DNA of 64,000 bases from an uncultured Alphaproteobacteria bacterium. GTDB lineage: Bacteria; Pseudomonadota; Alphaproteobacteria; Rs-D84. Under the pieces are notes generated by a model, which saw nothing but the letters and a program-made list of their open reading frames with translations, searched no databases and was not told where the DNA came from. Positions 21,009 to 29,630 of this stretch are shown here, in pieces (the stretch's first letter is position 1; every line of letters begins with the position of its first letter). The DNA is taken from NCBI GenBank assembly GCA_947367055.1, contig CANBCI010000002.1, positions 1 through 64,000 on the forward strand, in the 5' to 3' direction. The position numbers were made by a program, and so were the translations under genes.

Positions 21009-21126
21009 CCTTTTCTCCTTTGGCGGAATGTGATGATATATTTATAGCATGCCTGCAGATATATTCAATAAAAATTAAAGAAAATACCATGCGGTTGTGA
21101 TATAATTTGATGAAAAGGAAATAATT

Positions 21127-22416
21127 ATGAACATGTTGGACAAAGTAAGAGCCGCCGGTGCCAAAATAAAAAAATCCGTCCGAAATAAAAATATTGGTAT
21201 GCATTCATTTTTGCCCAATATGAATATTGCGGTTGTAAAAAAACTGATGTGGGGCCTGATTTTAGTAAACCTGGGATTAACCGCGGTAAATGTGCGTACA
21301 GTGGCCCAGTTTGAAAAAATTAAAGACGCGGTATCAGTCCTGCCGCCGGTTGGTTCGTCGCACCAATATAATATCCGTGCACCCCGCCAGGGCTTGGCGG
21401 ATTCATTAGAAATGGTGTTGAACGATATGCGGCATATAAACCCGCTAACGCGTGGTTGTATTGAAGATATTATAAAACATGACCAGAAATTTATAATTTT
21501 ACCCGATTCCGCGATACAGGCAACTGCTCCGGGAGCTGCCGCTTTTTATATTAATGGCGCTGTTCATATACCGGAAGGCGCACTAAAGCGGTATAAACGC
21601 GGCTATGATGACTATGGCGATGCATATATTCATCGGTATGTGACAGATGCAGAACTTAATAAGTCAACATTTGATTTATACAATACAATTTTGCACGAAT
21701 GTCGTCATGCACAGCAGGCGCGCTATGGGATAATACTTGCCCAGAACATGTTTTACCAGGAAGGGGATATATTAGACTATGTTATGATAAGCACCAGGTG
21801 TGAGGCAGATGCATCGCAATATGCTGATTTTTGCCTGTATGACGAGAATGGTAAAATTAAAACGCAAATTGGTACAACGCAATCTGATTGGGAAGCAAAA
21901 CAATATATGTTGCTGGATCGATATAATATGAGTGAAATTGCGAATTTGAATCATGTTTTAAAAAAACATGATATAAAATATTTTTTTAACAGCGATCAAA
22001 AGAATACGCCCGTACCGGAAAAAGGTTGGGAAATTGAAAAACTTTTTGATGAAATGCGCATGCCAATCAGTATGCATTCGGGCGAACTGAAATATCTGAA
22101 AACGGAAAACAGTAATGTTGCATATTTAAACCCGCAATTGCGCAAAGATATAGATGAATACTTTGGCAGTGCGGATGCATATTTGCGTGTGTTGCCCTAT
22201 ATATATGTGTTGCAAATCGGTGAAACCGGGGATGTAATTGATATGAATGACACAAAGACAAGCGTTCGTCGTGCCGATGCAAAATTGAACAAGTTGCGTT
22301 GTGACAGACATTATGCAATAGAGTATTTTGAAACCGAACTGCGTCGCCAGCGGCCAGAGTTATTCGCCGCGCGTGATAAGGTTCAGATTTTGGCGCCAGC
22401 CCGCGACGACAGATAG
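21127..22416 (+). CDS. Putative membrane-anchored zinc metallopeptidase (HExxH)
   Basis: N-terminal TM helix; LHECRHAQQ contains HExxH, with RCEADASQYADF downstream. Confidence 0.65.
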   Translation: MNMLDKVRAAGAKIKKSVRNKNIGMHSFLPNMNIAVVKKLMWGLILVNLGLTAVNVRTVAQFEKIKDAVSVLPPVGSSHQYNIRAPRQGLADSLEMVLNDMRHINPLTRGCIEDIIKHDQKFIILPDSAIQATAPGAAAFYINGAVHIPEGALKRYKRGYDDYGDAYIHRYVTDAELNKSTFDLYNTILHECRHAQQARYGIILAQNMFYQEGDILDYVMISTRCEADASQYADFCLYDENGKIKTQIGTTQSDWEAKQYMLLDRYNMSEIANLNHVLKKHDIKYFFNSDQKNTPVPEKGWEIEKLFDEMRMPISMHSGELKYLKTENSNVAYLNPQLRKDIDEYFGSADAYLRVLPYIYVLQIGETGDVIDMNDTKTSVRRADAKLNKLRCDRHYAIEYFETELRRQRPELFAARDKVQILAPARDDR

Positions 22417-22483
22417 AAACAAGTGTGTATCAAATAAATTTATGCTTGCAATATAAATAAAAAAAACTATAATGCCTTTCGCT

Positions 22484-22557
22484 TGGGGCATAGTTTAATG
22501 GTAGAACTCCGGACTCTGACTCCGTCAGTGTTGGTTCGAATCCAGCTGCCCCAACCA
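22484..22557 (+). tRNA. tRNA-Gln (CTG)
   Basis: Acceptor TGGGGCA/TGCCCCA, anticodon loop CTCTGAC, T-loop TTCGAAT, encoded CCA. Confidence 0.95.
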
Positions 22558-22669
22558 AAAATTCAAACGCCCCTTGTGGGCGTTTTTATTTTTGGTCTGT
22601 GGTGCGCCGGTTCAATCATTGCGATAAAATCGCAACTGGTTCGAAAACAAGTAGACGAGACAAACGAAG

Positions 22670-22738
22670 TGCAGTCGAGTCGTCACGGTTTCCCCGCAGG
22701 CACATCGTGCCGAGGGAATCAGCTGCCCCAACCAAGAA
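22670..22738. repeat. Segment downstream of tRNA-Gln carrying a copy of its 3' end (cAGCTGCCCCAACCAA) and small hairpins
   Basis: Exact repeat of CAGCTGCCCCAACCAA; hairpin GGCAC-atc-GTGCC; partial resemblance to 63790..63897. Confidence 0.55.
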
Positions 22739-22863
22739 TTTGGCCCGCCGCATGGCGGGTTTAATTAAATCCTGATAAATACCGGTTCGCGGATTGTGTG
22801 CCCGGCACAACCAAAAATTCAAACACCCCAAACGGGGTGTTTGAATTTTTACTTTTTCTGGAA

Positions 22864-23688
22864 CTATATTTTTAGCTTCATCAGTCGCATGGTTTTCAAT
22901 AAATCCATGTAATCATTTGTTCGATATTCCAAAGTGTCTGTGGAAATTTGTTTTACGCCCGCAACTTTTTTTGCATGTAATGCGGCCTGGTTTTTATCCA
23001 TATATTGTAATGTTAGAACAAATTTTTCAGGTAGCTTTATATCAAATTTCTTTTTGTTTTTATAAAAAGATTTCTGTGCATCCGCAAAATCAGATTTTAT
23101 CTTTTCCAAGACGTCTTTTTCAGACAACATAAACTTGTCTCGGCCGTTAAATTTCTTTGTGATTGTACCAATGATGTTTGGATTTATGGATTGTGCCTCT
23201 GTTACGGCCGCGTAATCGCCACATACATAAATCAACGGAACCCCAAAATATGCCGCCGTATAAACCGCAAAAGTTGTTTCACCAACAAGTTTCCCGTTCA
23301 ACGTGAACTTCTTGAATGATCCAGATGAAAAAGTATGCGCCAATGGCGACAGGTTGCTGCCGCCCGCCGCGTGATAGCCGTGCAGACATGCAAAATCATA
23401 CTTTTTATAGTCAATGCCACGCATCATGTTTGTTGCTTCTTTGTTCCACCCGCGTATCAGTCGGACGTATTTCGGCATAAACTTTTTTAGAACATTTTTG
23501 CCACTGCCGTGCGCATCGCGTAGAACTATGCGTGACGGATTTATAACGGATTCCGTTAGGGTTGCCAATTCAACACTCATAATGGTGCGAAATACCTCGT
23601 AAATTCTGCATTCGTCGTCACCTTCGTCCCAGGCACTGGTCCAGGCAACGCCCTCAATATCCGTTGAAATATAAATGGATTGTTTCAT
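22864..23688 (-). CDS. M55 family D-aminopeptidase (DppA-like)
   Basis: YISTDIEGVAWT, RDAHGSGKN, LHGYHAAGG. Confidence 0.87.
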   Translation of the reverse strand: MKQSIYISTDIEGVAWTSAWDEGDDECRIYEVFRTIMSVELATLTESVINPSRIVLRDAHGSGKNVLKKFMPKYVRLIRGWNKEATNMMRGIDYKKYDFACLHGYHAAGGSNLSPLAHTFSSGSFKKFTLNGKLVGETTFAVYTAAYFGVPLIYVCGDYAAVTEAQSINPNIIGTITKKFNGRDKFMLSEKDVLEKIKSDFADAQKSFYKNKKKFDIKLPEKFVLTLQYMDKNQAALHAKKVAGVKQISTDTLEYRTNDYMDLLKTMRLMKLKI

Positions 23689-23816
23689 GGTTGTTTCCTT
23701 GTGTTATTTATAGCAATATTATCATATTATATACCCATACAAAATATAAATTTTTCACATCCAGGGTTTATTGATCGATTGATGTGAACTATTTTCAGTT
23801 TTTCTATAAAAACCTC

Positions 23817-23847
23817 TTGACCTAGAGCTAAGTCTAGAATTTATAAT
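23817..23847 (+). promoter_or_regulatory. MerR-type promoter with 19-bp spacer and dyad operator
   Basis: TTGACC-19 bp-TATAAT with CTAGA-gctaag-TCTAG between the elements. Confidence 0.75.
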
Positions 23848-23877
23848 GCGCTTGAACTTATAACAAAGGGGGAATGT

Positions 23878-24933
23878 GTGAATTATAAAAAATTGACATT
23901 ATGGGCGGGTGGCGCGTTATGTGCCGCTGCGCTGGCAATAACAATAACAGGAGGAAAATCAATGGCAACGCAGAAACTAAATACCAAGGAACAAAATATC
24001 GCGATGATTGCAAGTCGCACGGCCAAGGGCGATATGGATGCGTTAACCGTGGCACTGAATCAGGGGCTGGATGACGGATTGACCGTGAATGAAATAAAAG
24101 AGGTTTTGGTTCAATTATATGCATATTGTGGTTTCCCGCGCAGTCTAAATGCGATTACAAACTTTATGAATGTGATTCGTGACCGCGAAGCGCACGGCAT
24201 TCATGATGAAGTTGGCGTTACGCCGACAGCCTTGGCGGCGGACGCGAACCGCGAGGAAATCGGCCGCACCACGCGCGAAGAATTAACCGGTGCGCCGTTT
24301 CGCGCGGCATATGCCGAATTTACGCCCGCAATTGACACATTTTTGAAGGAACATTTGTTCGCCGATATTTTTGCACGCGGTGTTTTGACGCGTCGCGAGC
24401 GCGAGGTCGCGACAGTTGCGGCCTTGGCATCAATGAATGGTGTTGACGGACAATTGGCGGGTCATATATCCATTGCCAAAAATCAGGGTGTGACGGACGA
24501 TCAGATTGCAGAGATTTTAGAGATTGCGCGCACGCCCGATGCGGCCGATATTCCGTTCGGGCTGGGCGTGCCCAATACCGCAAATGAGAAATATTTTTCA
24601 GGGCCAAGTTTTTTGAATCCCTTAACCACGGATCAGGTGGGGGTGTTTAATGTCACCTTTGAACCGGGGATTCGCAATAACTGGCATATTCATCATGGCG
24701 GCGGGCAAATTTTGCTGGCAACGGCCGGCCGCGGATATTTCCAAGCATGGGGCAGTGCCCCGCGTGAACTGCACCCCGGCGATGTGGTCAGCATTCCGGC
24801 CGGTGTAAAACATTGGCACGGTGCGGCCCCGGACAGTTGGTTTACGCATATCGCAATAGAGGTACCCGGTGAAAACAATCATGCCGAATGGTTGGAACCG
24901 GTCACGGACGCGGAATATAACAAATTAAAATAA
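23878..24933 (+). CDS. Carboxymuconolactone decarboxylase-like (two domains) fused to C-terminal cupin, exported
   Basis: Two CMD-like blocks; WHIHHGGGQILLATAGRGYFQAWG...LHPGDVVSIPAGVKHWHGA cupin motifs. Confidence 0.9.
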   Translation: MNYKKLTLWAGGALCAAALAITITGGKSMATQKLNTKEQNIAMIASRTAKGDMDALTVALNQGLDDGLTVNEIKEVLVQLYAYCGFPRSLNAITNFMNVIRDREAHGIHDEVGVTPTALAADANREEIGRTTREELTGAPFRAAYAEFTPAIDTFLKEHLFADIFARGVLTRREREVATVAALASMNGVDGQLAGHISIAKNQGVTDDQIAEILEIARTPDAADIPFGLGVPNTANEKYFSGPSFLNPLTTDQVGVFNVTFEPGIRNNWHIHHGGGQILLATAGRGYFQAWGSAPRELHPGDVVSIPAGVKHWHGAAPDSWFTHIAIEVPGENNHAEWLEPVTDAEYNKLK

Positions 24934-24949
24934 TATTAGGGGGAAAAGC

Positions 24950-25999
24950 ATGAAAAAGATAATTGCACCGATAATGGGGGCGGCAATGATGACCGGTATC
25001 GCGGGATGCGATAAAAGTCACAATGACAATCCGTGGGGGTTGGTTTATCGCGGCGCGATAACAGAAAATGTCGCGGGCGCGGTAAATATTCACCCGGTTT
25101 CGTATAAACTGAACGGTCGTGATATTTCGGCAAATGTTTATACACCGGCGAACTTTGATGAATCCAAAAAGTATCCGGCGATTGTTGTGGCGCATCCGAA
25201 CGGCGGCGTCAAGGAACAGGTTGCGGGACTTTACGCCCAGCGTTTGGCCGATAATGGTTTCGTCACACTGGTTGCCGACGCGTCGTTTCAGGGCGCCAGT
25301 TCCGGTACCCCGCGTCACACGGATAAACCCGCGTATCGCATAGAAGATATTCACGGCATGGCCGATTACATATCGCAATATCCCGGCGTTGATGCGAAAA
25401 GAATAGGCGTCTTGGGGATATGCGGCGGCGGTGGATATACCTGGGCGGCCGCACAGTCCGACAAACGGTTTCGTGCCGTCGCGACATTAAGCGCATTTAA
25501 TTCGGGCCGTGTGCGTCGCAACGGATACCAGGACAGCGCAATTGACACCGTGCAGGCGCGCCTGAAAAGTGCGTCTGATGCACGTGCAGCCGAGGCTATG
25601 GGGGCGCCGGTAAAACTGGTCGGACAAATGGATTTCTCGCCCGAGGCGATTGCGAAATTGCCCTATGACTTGTACCGTGAAGGCGCCGAGTATTACGGCC
25701 ATACACACGCGCATCCCAATTCCACGTTTGAATATACGGAAAGCAGTCTAATGGATTTAATGACATTTGATGCGACGGATCATATTGATTTGATAAATGT
25801 GCCGCTGCTGCTGATTGCAGGGCAAAAGGCTGATTCTTTGTATATGAGCCAAGATGCCTTTGCCAAGGCAACCGGTGCCACGGACAAGGAATTGTTCCTG
25901 ATTCCCGGGGCGACGCATATTCAGACATACTGGGTTCCGGAATATGTGGATATGGCGGTGAAAAAACTGACAGAGTTTTTTGACAAGAAGTTGGAATAA
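24950..25999 (+). CDS. Alpha/beta hydrolase (dienelactone hydrolase-like), putative lipoprotein
   Basis: Lipobox-like MTGIAGC; GVLGICGGGGYTWAAAQSD nucleophile-elbow region; C-terminal H in GATHIQTY. Confidence 0.85.
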   Translation: MKKIIAPIMGAAMMTGIAGCDKSHNDNPWGLVYRGAITENVAGAVNIHPVSYKLNGRDISANVYTPANFDESKKYPAIVVAHPNGGVKEQVAGLYAQRLADNGFVTLVADASFQGASSGTPRHTDKPAYRIEDIHGMADYISQYPGVDAKRIGVLGICGGGGYTWAAAQSDKRFRAVATLSAFNSGRVRRNGYQDSAIDTVQARLKSASDARAAEAMGAPVKLVGQMDFSPEAIAKLPYDLYREGAEYYGHTHAHPNSTFEYTESSLMDLMTFDATDHIDLINVPLLLIAGQKADSLYMSQDAFAKATGATDKELFLIPGATHIQTYWVPEYVDMAVKKLTEFFDKKLE

Positions 26000-26110
26000 A
26001 AAAAGTTTTTTCATGCTTTAGAATTTGTCGGTTGGTTCGTTCAGGAATAATGCGGCCAATCATACATATCGCGCCAAATAAAGCCCGCCGATGGCGGGCT
26101 CTTTTTTTAT

Positions 26111-26138
26111 TTGCATTTATTTCATCATAATTTATAAT
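26111..26138 (+). promoter_or_regulatory. Sigma70-type promoter of leader element E5
   Basis: TTGCAT-16 bp-TATAAT. Confidence 0.7.
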
Positions 26139-26144
26139 AGGTTT

Positions 26145-26399
26145 TGAATCAGTGGGGACACTGGTTCGGGGCTTTCACAGGCCTGTTCTGTTCGGTGCAA
26201 AACATGGTGGACATCGTAATCCGGTATTCCTGTGTTTTTGTGTCGTTATTTATCCCTGACTTATATGGTCGGGGGGCTGTCGGTTATAAAATACGGATTT
26301 CCCGAAAGACCGATGGAATCAATAACAGAATGATTTGTGAACTCCCCGGCCGTCATGTTCCCGTGACGACTTTATTTTTTTATCAAAGGGGAAATATTT
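26145..26399 (+). ncRNA. Structured pseudoknotted leader element, copy E5
   Basis: A: TTCACA..TTCTGT (26174-26191) with ACAGAA..TGTGAA (26325-26341); P1 GGTCGGGG (26267) with CCCCGGCC (26344); anti-P1 CCCTGAC; terminator CGTCATG/CGTGACG then T7. Confidence 0.72.
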
Positions 26400-26660
26400 A
26401 TGAAAGGGATGTGGGCTATCATAGGTATTTGCACCGTGGCCACGGTTACAGGGCCGGCGGTTGCAGGGCATTATACCGCACGCGGTGATTATATTAGTTC
26501 ATCCAAAGAAACAATGGGGCAAATTGGCGACTGGATGCAGTTTAACGGAACATGTCACAGCGGAATTGTATGCCCAGCATTTTTCAAACGGCGATTTAAC
26601 CGCGGATAATGCCGGATATAATTTTGCCGGAATGTCTGTAAATGTAAATTTTTAACCAAA
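26400..26660 (+). pseudogene. Small secreted protein, likely frameshifted (ORFs 26400..26609 and 26461..26655)
   Basis: Signal peptide MKGMWAIIGICTVATVTGPAVAG; alternative frame ends in barrel-like DNAGYNFAGMSVNVNF. Confidence 0.45.
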
Positions 26661-26806
26661 GGAGAAAATGGGGCACTGAAAAAATATGAAAATGTCACAT
26701 TAAACCGCCTGATGTTTGGGATAAATTTGCCTTTTACAGGATTGATAAAAAACTAGACATGCAGGAAACAATAATTTAATATTTTACCGTAAAAAAGGTT
26801 AGACTT

Positions 26807-27817
26807 ATGTTTAAGAATCTTAATTTATCAAAAATATTTTATTTGATAGTGCTTGTGCTGGTGGTACTGGCATTTGGGCTGTTTGTTGCGCATTCTTATT
26901 TTGGCACGGAATATCTGATGCCGACGCGTAATATCTTGCCGCCGGCATCATTGTTTATGAACGAGGACAAGGACACATTCACGGTCGCATTGATTTCGGA
27001 TACTGGAACGCATAATCATGTATTGGAAAAAACGATTGATGCGGCACACAAAAATGAAAATCCGGATTTTATAATGTACCTGGGCGATTTGGTGTCCGAC
27101 CGGCGGCCGGCAAACTTTTATTGGATGCTGCATGAAATAGAACGGCATCTGGCCGGAAAGCCGTTTTATATGATTCCAGGCAACCACGATATTGAAAAAC
27201 GCGGGAATATTGATAAACGGTATTATCATGCGGTTATGGGGCCATCGTATTATTGGTTCGGATATGGCGATACATTGTTTATCGCAATGGATTCGTCCGA
27301 TAAAATCGAAGAAGAACAATTCGAATGGCTGGCCGACACGTTAAAGCATGTAAGACCACTGTTCAAGAATTGCATTTTATTCGGGCACATGCCGCCCAAG
27401 AATGTCCCCGGCGCGGAAAAGCACAGAATGGCGGATGATGATGTTCAAAAATTTGAATCAATTATTCGCGGGCACAAAATAGACGCAATGTTTTTTGGCC
27501 ATGTGCATTATTTTTCCAAGGATGAATTTGCCGGAATTCCGATTTATACGACGCCTTCGTCCGGACAGACGGCACGCTTCACGGATACCGGAAAATTCGG
27601 CTATATCACTTTGCGCATGGGGCCGCACGGCGTTGAAGATATAACCCCGAAATATATAAAATTTTCTGGCCCGCGGCGCGAGTATTTGGAGGCATGGTTT
27701 GTCCGCTATGTCTTTACACAGCGCGTTCGTGAATTGATAAATGTTATTACAATTGCGGCGGTTGTATTTTTCATAGCCAGCATTATTGCAAAACATTATG
27801 CACGATGCAGAAAATAA
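26807..27817 (+). CDS. Membrane-anchored metallophosphoesterase
   Basis: LISDTGTHNH, YLGDLV, MIPGNHD, GHMPP and FGHVHYF motifs. Confidence 0.9.
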   Translation: MFKNLNLSKIFYLIVLVLVVLAFGLFVAHSYFGTEYLMPTRNILPPASLFMNEDKDTFTVALISDTGTHNHVLEKTIDAAHKNENPDFIMYLGDLVSDRRPANFYWMLHEIERHLAGKPFYMIPGNHDIEKRGNIDKRYYHAVMGPSYYWFGYGDTLFIAMDSSDKIEEEQFEWLADTLKHVRPLFKNCILFGHMPPKNVPGAEKHRMADDDVQKFESIIRGHKIDAMFFGHVHYFSKDEFAGIPIYTTPSSGQTARFTDTGKFGYITLRMGPHGVEDITPKYIKFSGPRREYLEAWFVRYVFTQRVRELINVITIAAVVFFIASIIAKHYARCRK

Positions 27818-27863
27818 TATTATCAATGTGATTTTATGATGACGGGCGGCGTAGGTTGATAAA

Positions 27864-28964
27864 CTATGCCGCCTGTTTCATATCGCGTTTTATGCCGCGT
27901 ATGTATTTGCGCAGTTCATCAATCGGGACAAGTGTTCCGTCGCGTTTTTCCGCACTCCAGTAGTCCCAGCCGTTAAAACTGACGCTGCGCTGGATGCGTG
28001 CGGCCATGACATGAATGGACGCCTTGCCGTGCAGGGAATGGGTCAATTGCCCGTCGCGCGTTATCATGACGCGTTCGCCGCGCGGGCTGACCAGTGTTTG
28101 CCCGACATACAGCAGGCCCGCATCTATCAGTTCGCGGAATGCCACACGCGCTTCGTCGCGCTTGGGGGTCGACACCTCTATATCGGACAGGTCGCGCGGC
28201 ATGACGCGCGCCACGCGTTCGCGTGCGGCGGCGACGTATGACTCCTCGCGGTCAATGCCGATAAACCGTCGCCCCAGTTCGCGTGCGGCGGCGGCGGTGG
28301 TGCCACTGCCGACAAACGGGTCAAGTATAATGTCGCCGGGCTTGGTCGACGCCAAAATTACACGGCGCAGCAAATCCAACGGCTTTTGCGTGTTGTGCAG
28401 ACTTTTGCCGTCCGCACCCTTTACCCGTTCTTCGCCCAGGCATATGTTTATGCCCCAGTCCGACCGCATTTGCTTGCCGCCGTTTAATTTTTTCATTGTT
28501 TCGTAATTAAATGTGTATTTGCCGGTTTTTGTCGGGGTTGCCCAAATCAGTGTTTCATGCGCATTTGTAAAGCGTGTGCCGCGAAAATTCGGCATCGGGT
28601 TTGTTTTTACCCATACAATGTCGTTCAAAATCCAGAACCCAAGGTCTTGCAAAATTGCGCCAACGCGGAATATATTGTGATAACTGCCGATTACCCACAT
28701 TGCGCCGTCCGGTTTCAGGATACGTTTGCACTCGCTCATCCATTGGCGGGTAAATTCATTGTATGCGTCCGGGCTTTCAAATGCGTCCCACCGGTCGCGT
28801 ACGGCGCGGGCGGCGGTTTGATCTTCGGGACGGTACAGGGTTTTTTCGCCCAATTGCAGATTGTATGGCGAATCCGCAAATATGGCGTCAACCGACGCAT
28901 CGGGAATGTTGCGCATAATTTCAATGCAATCGCCGGATAAAATCTGGTTTATGTATTTTTCCAT
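27864..28964 (-). CDS. ccrM: CcrM-type adenine-specific DNA methyltransferase
   Basis: DAIFADSPYNLQL (DPPY-like), DPFVGSGTTAAAARELGRRFIGID, C-terminal CcrM-type extension. Confidence 0.9.
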   Translation of the reverse strand: MEKYINQILSGDCIEIMRNIPDASVDAIFADSPYNLQLGEKTLYRPEDQTAARAVRDRWDAFESPDAYNEFTRQWMSECKRILKPDGAMWVIGSYHNIFRVGAILQDLGFWILNDIVWVKTNPMPNFRGTRFTNAHETLIWATPTKTGKYTFNYETMKKLNGGKQMRSDWGINICLGEERVKGADGKSLHNTQKPLDLLRRVILASTKPGDIILDPFVGSGTTAAAARELGRRFIGIDREESYVAAARERVARVMPRDLSDIEVSTPKRDEARVAFRELIDAGLLYVGQTLVSPRGERVMITRDGQLTHSLHGKASIHVMAARIQRSVSFNGWDYWSAEKRDGTLVPIDELRKYIRGIKRDMKQAA

Positions 28965-29125
28965 CTCTCTCGTCTATGGGTACATTTTATCATATTTGGG
29001 GCATGAAAAATTACGGGTGCAAGCGGGTTTATATAAATAATTTGCTTGATTTTTGTAAAAATGCGATTTTTTTGTGAAAAAATGTTCTTGCGCGGCAAAG
29101 AATAGATTGCTACCTTTAGGGGGTT

Positions 29126-29626
29126 ATGAGATGTCCATACTGCAACTCTACCGACAGCCGGGTGACAGATTCCCGCCCAGATACCGAAGACGCGATTATT
29201 CGCCGTCGCCGGGTATGCAATCAATGCGGCGCAAAGTTCACGACGGTTGAACGCATTCAGATGCGCGATTTGATGGTGCGTAAAAACAGCGGCAAGTTGG
29301 AACCGTTTGATCGTGAAAAACTGCGGCGCAGCATTATGCTGGCGTGCCGTAATCGTGATGTCGGGGACGAGCAGGTTGAAAAACTGGTGACATCAATTCA
29401 TCGGCGCCTGGAAACGGAAACCGCGGACGATACGGTGACAAGCAGCCTTGTCGGGCAAATGGTGTCGGATTCGCTGCTGAATCTGGACCCGATTGCGTTT
29501 GTGCGTTTTGTGTCCGTGTACCGCAAATTTTCACGCATCGCCGACTTTAAGAAAGTAATAAATCAAATACCAGAGGCGGATGATGATGCCGACGTTTGCA
29601 CGTTGCCAAAAACATCGCTGTTTTAA
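29126..29626 (+). CDS. nrdR: Transcriptional repressor NrdR
   Basis: MRCPYCNSTDSRVTDSR..RRRRVCNQCGAKFTTVER. Confidence 0.97.
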   Translation: MRCPYCNSTDSRVTDSRPDTEDAIIRRRRVCNQCGAKFTTVERIQMRDLMVRKNSGKLEPFDREKLRRSIMLACRNRDVGDEQVEKLVTSIHRRLETETADDTVTSSLVGQMVSDSLLNLDPIAFVRFVSVYRKFSRIADFKKVINQIPEADDDADVCTLPKTSLF

Positions 29627-29630
29627 TAGT

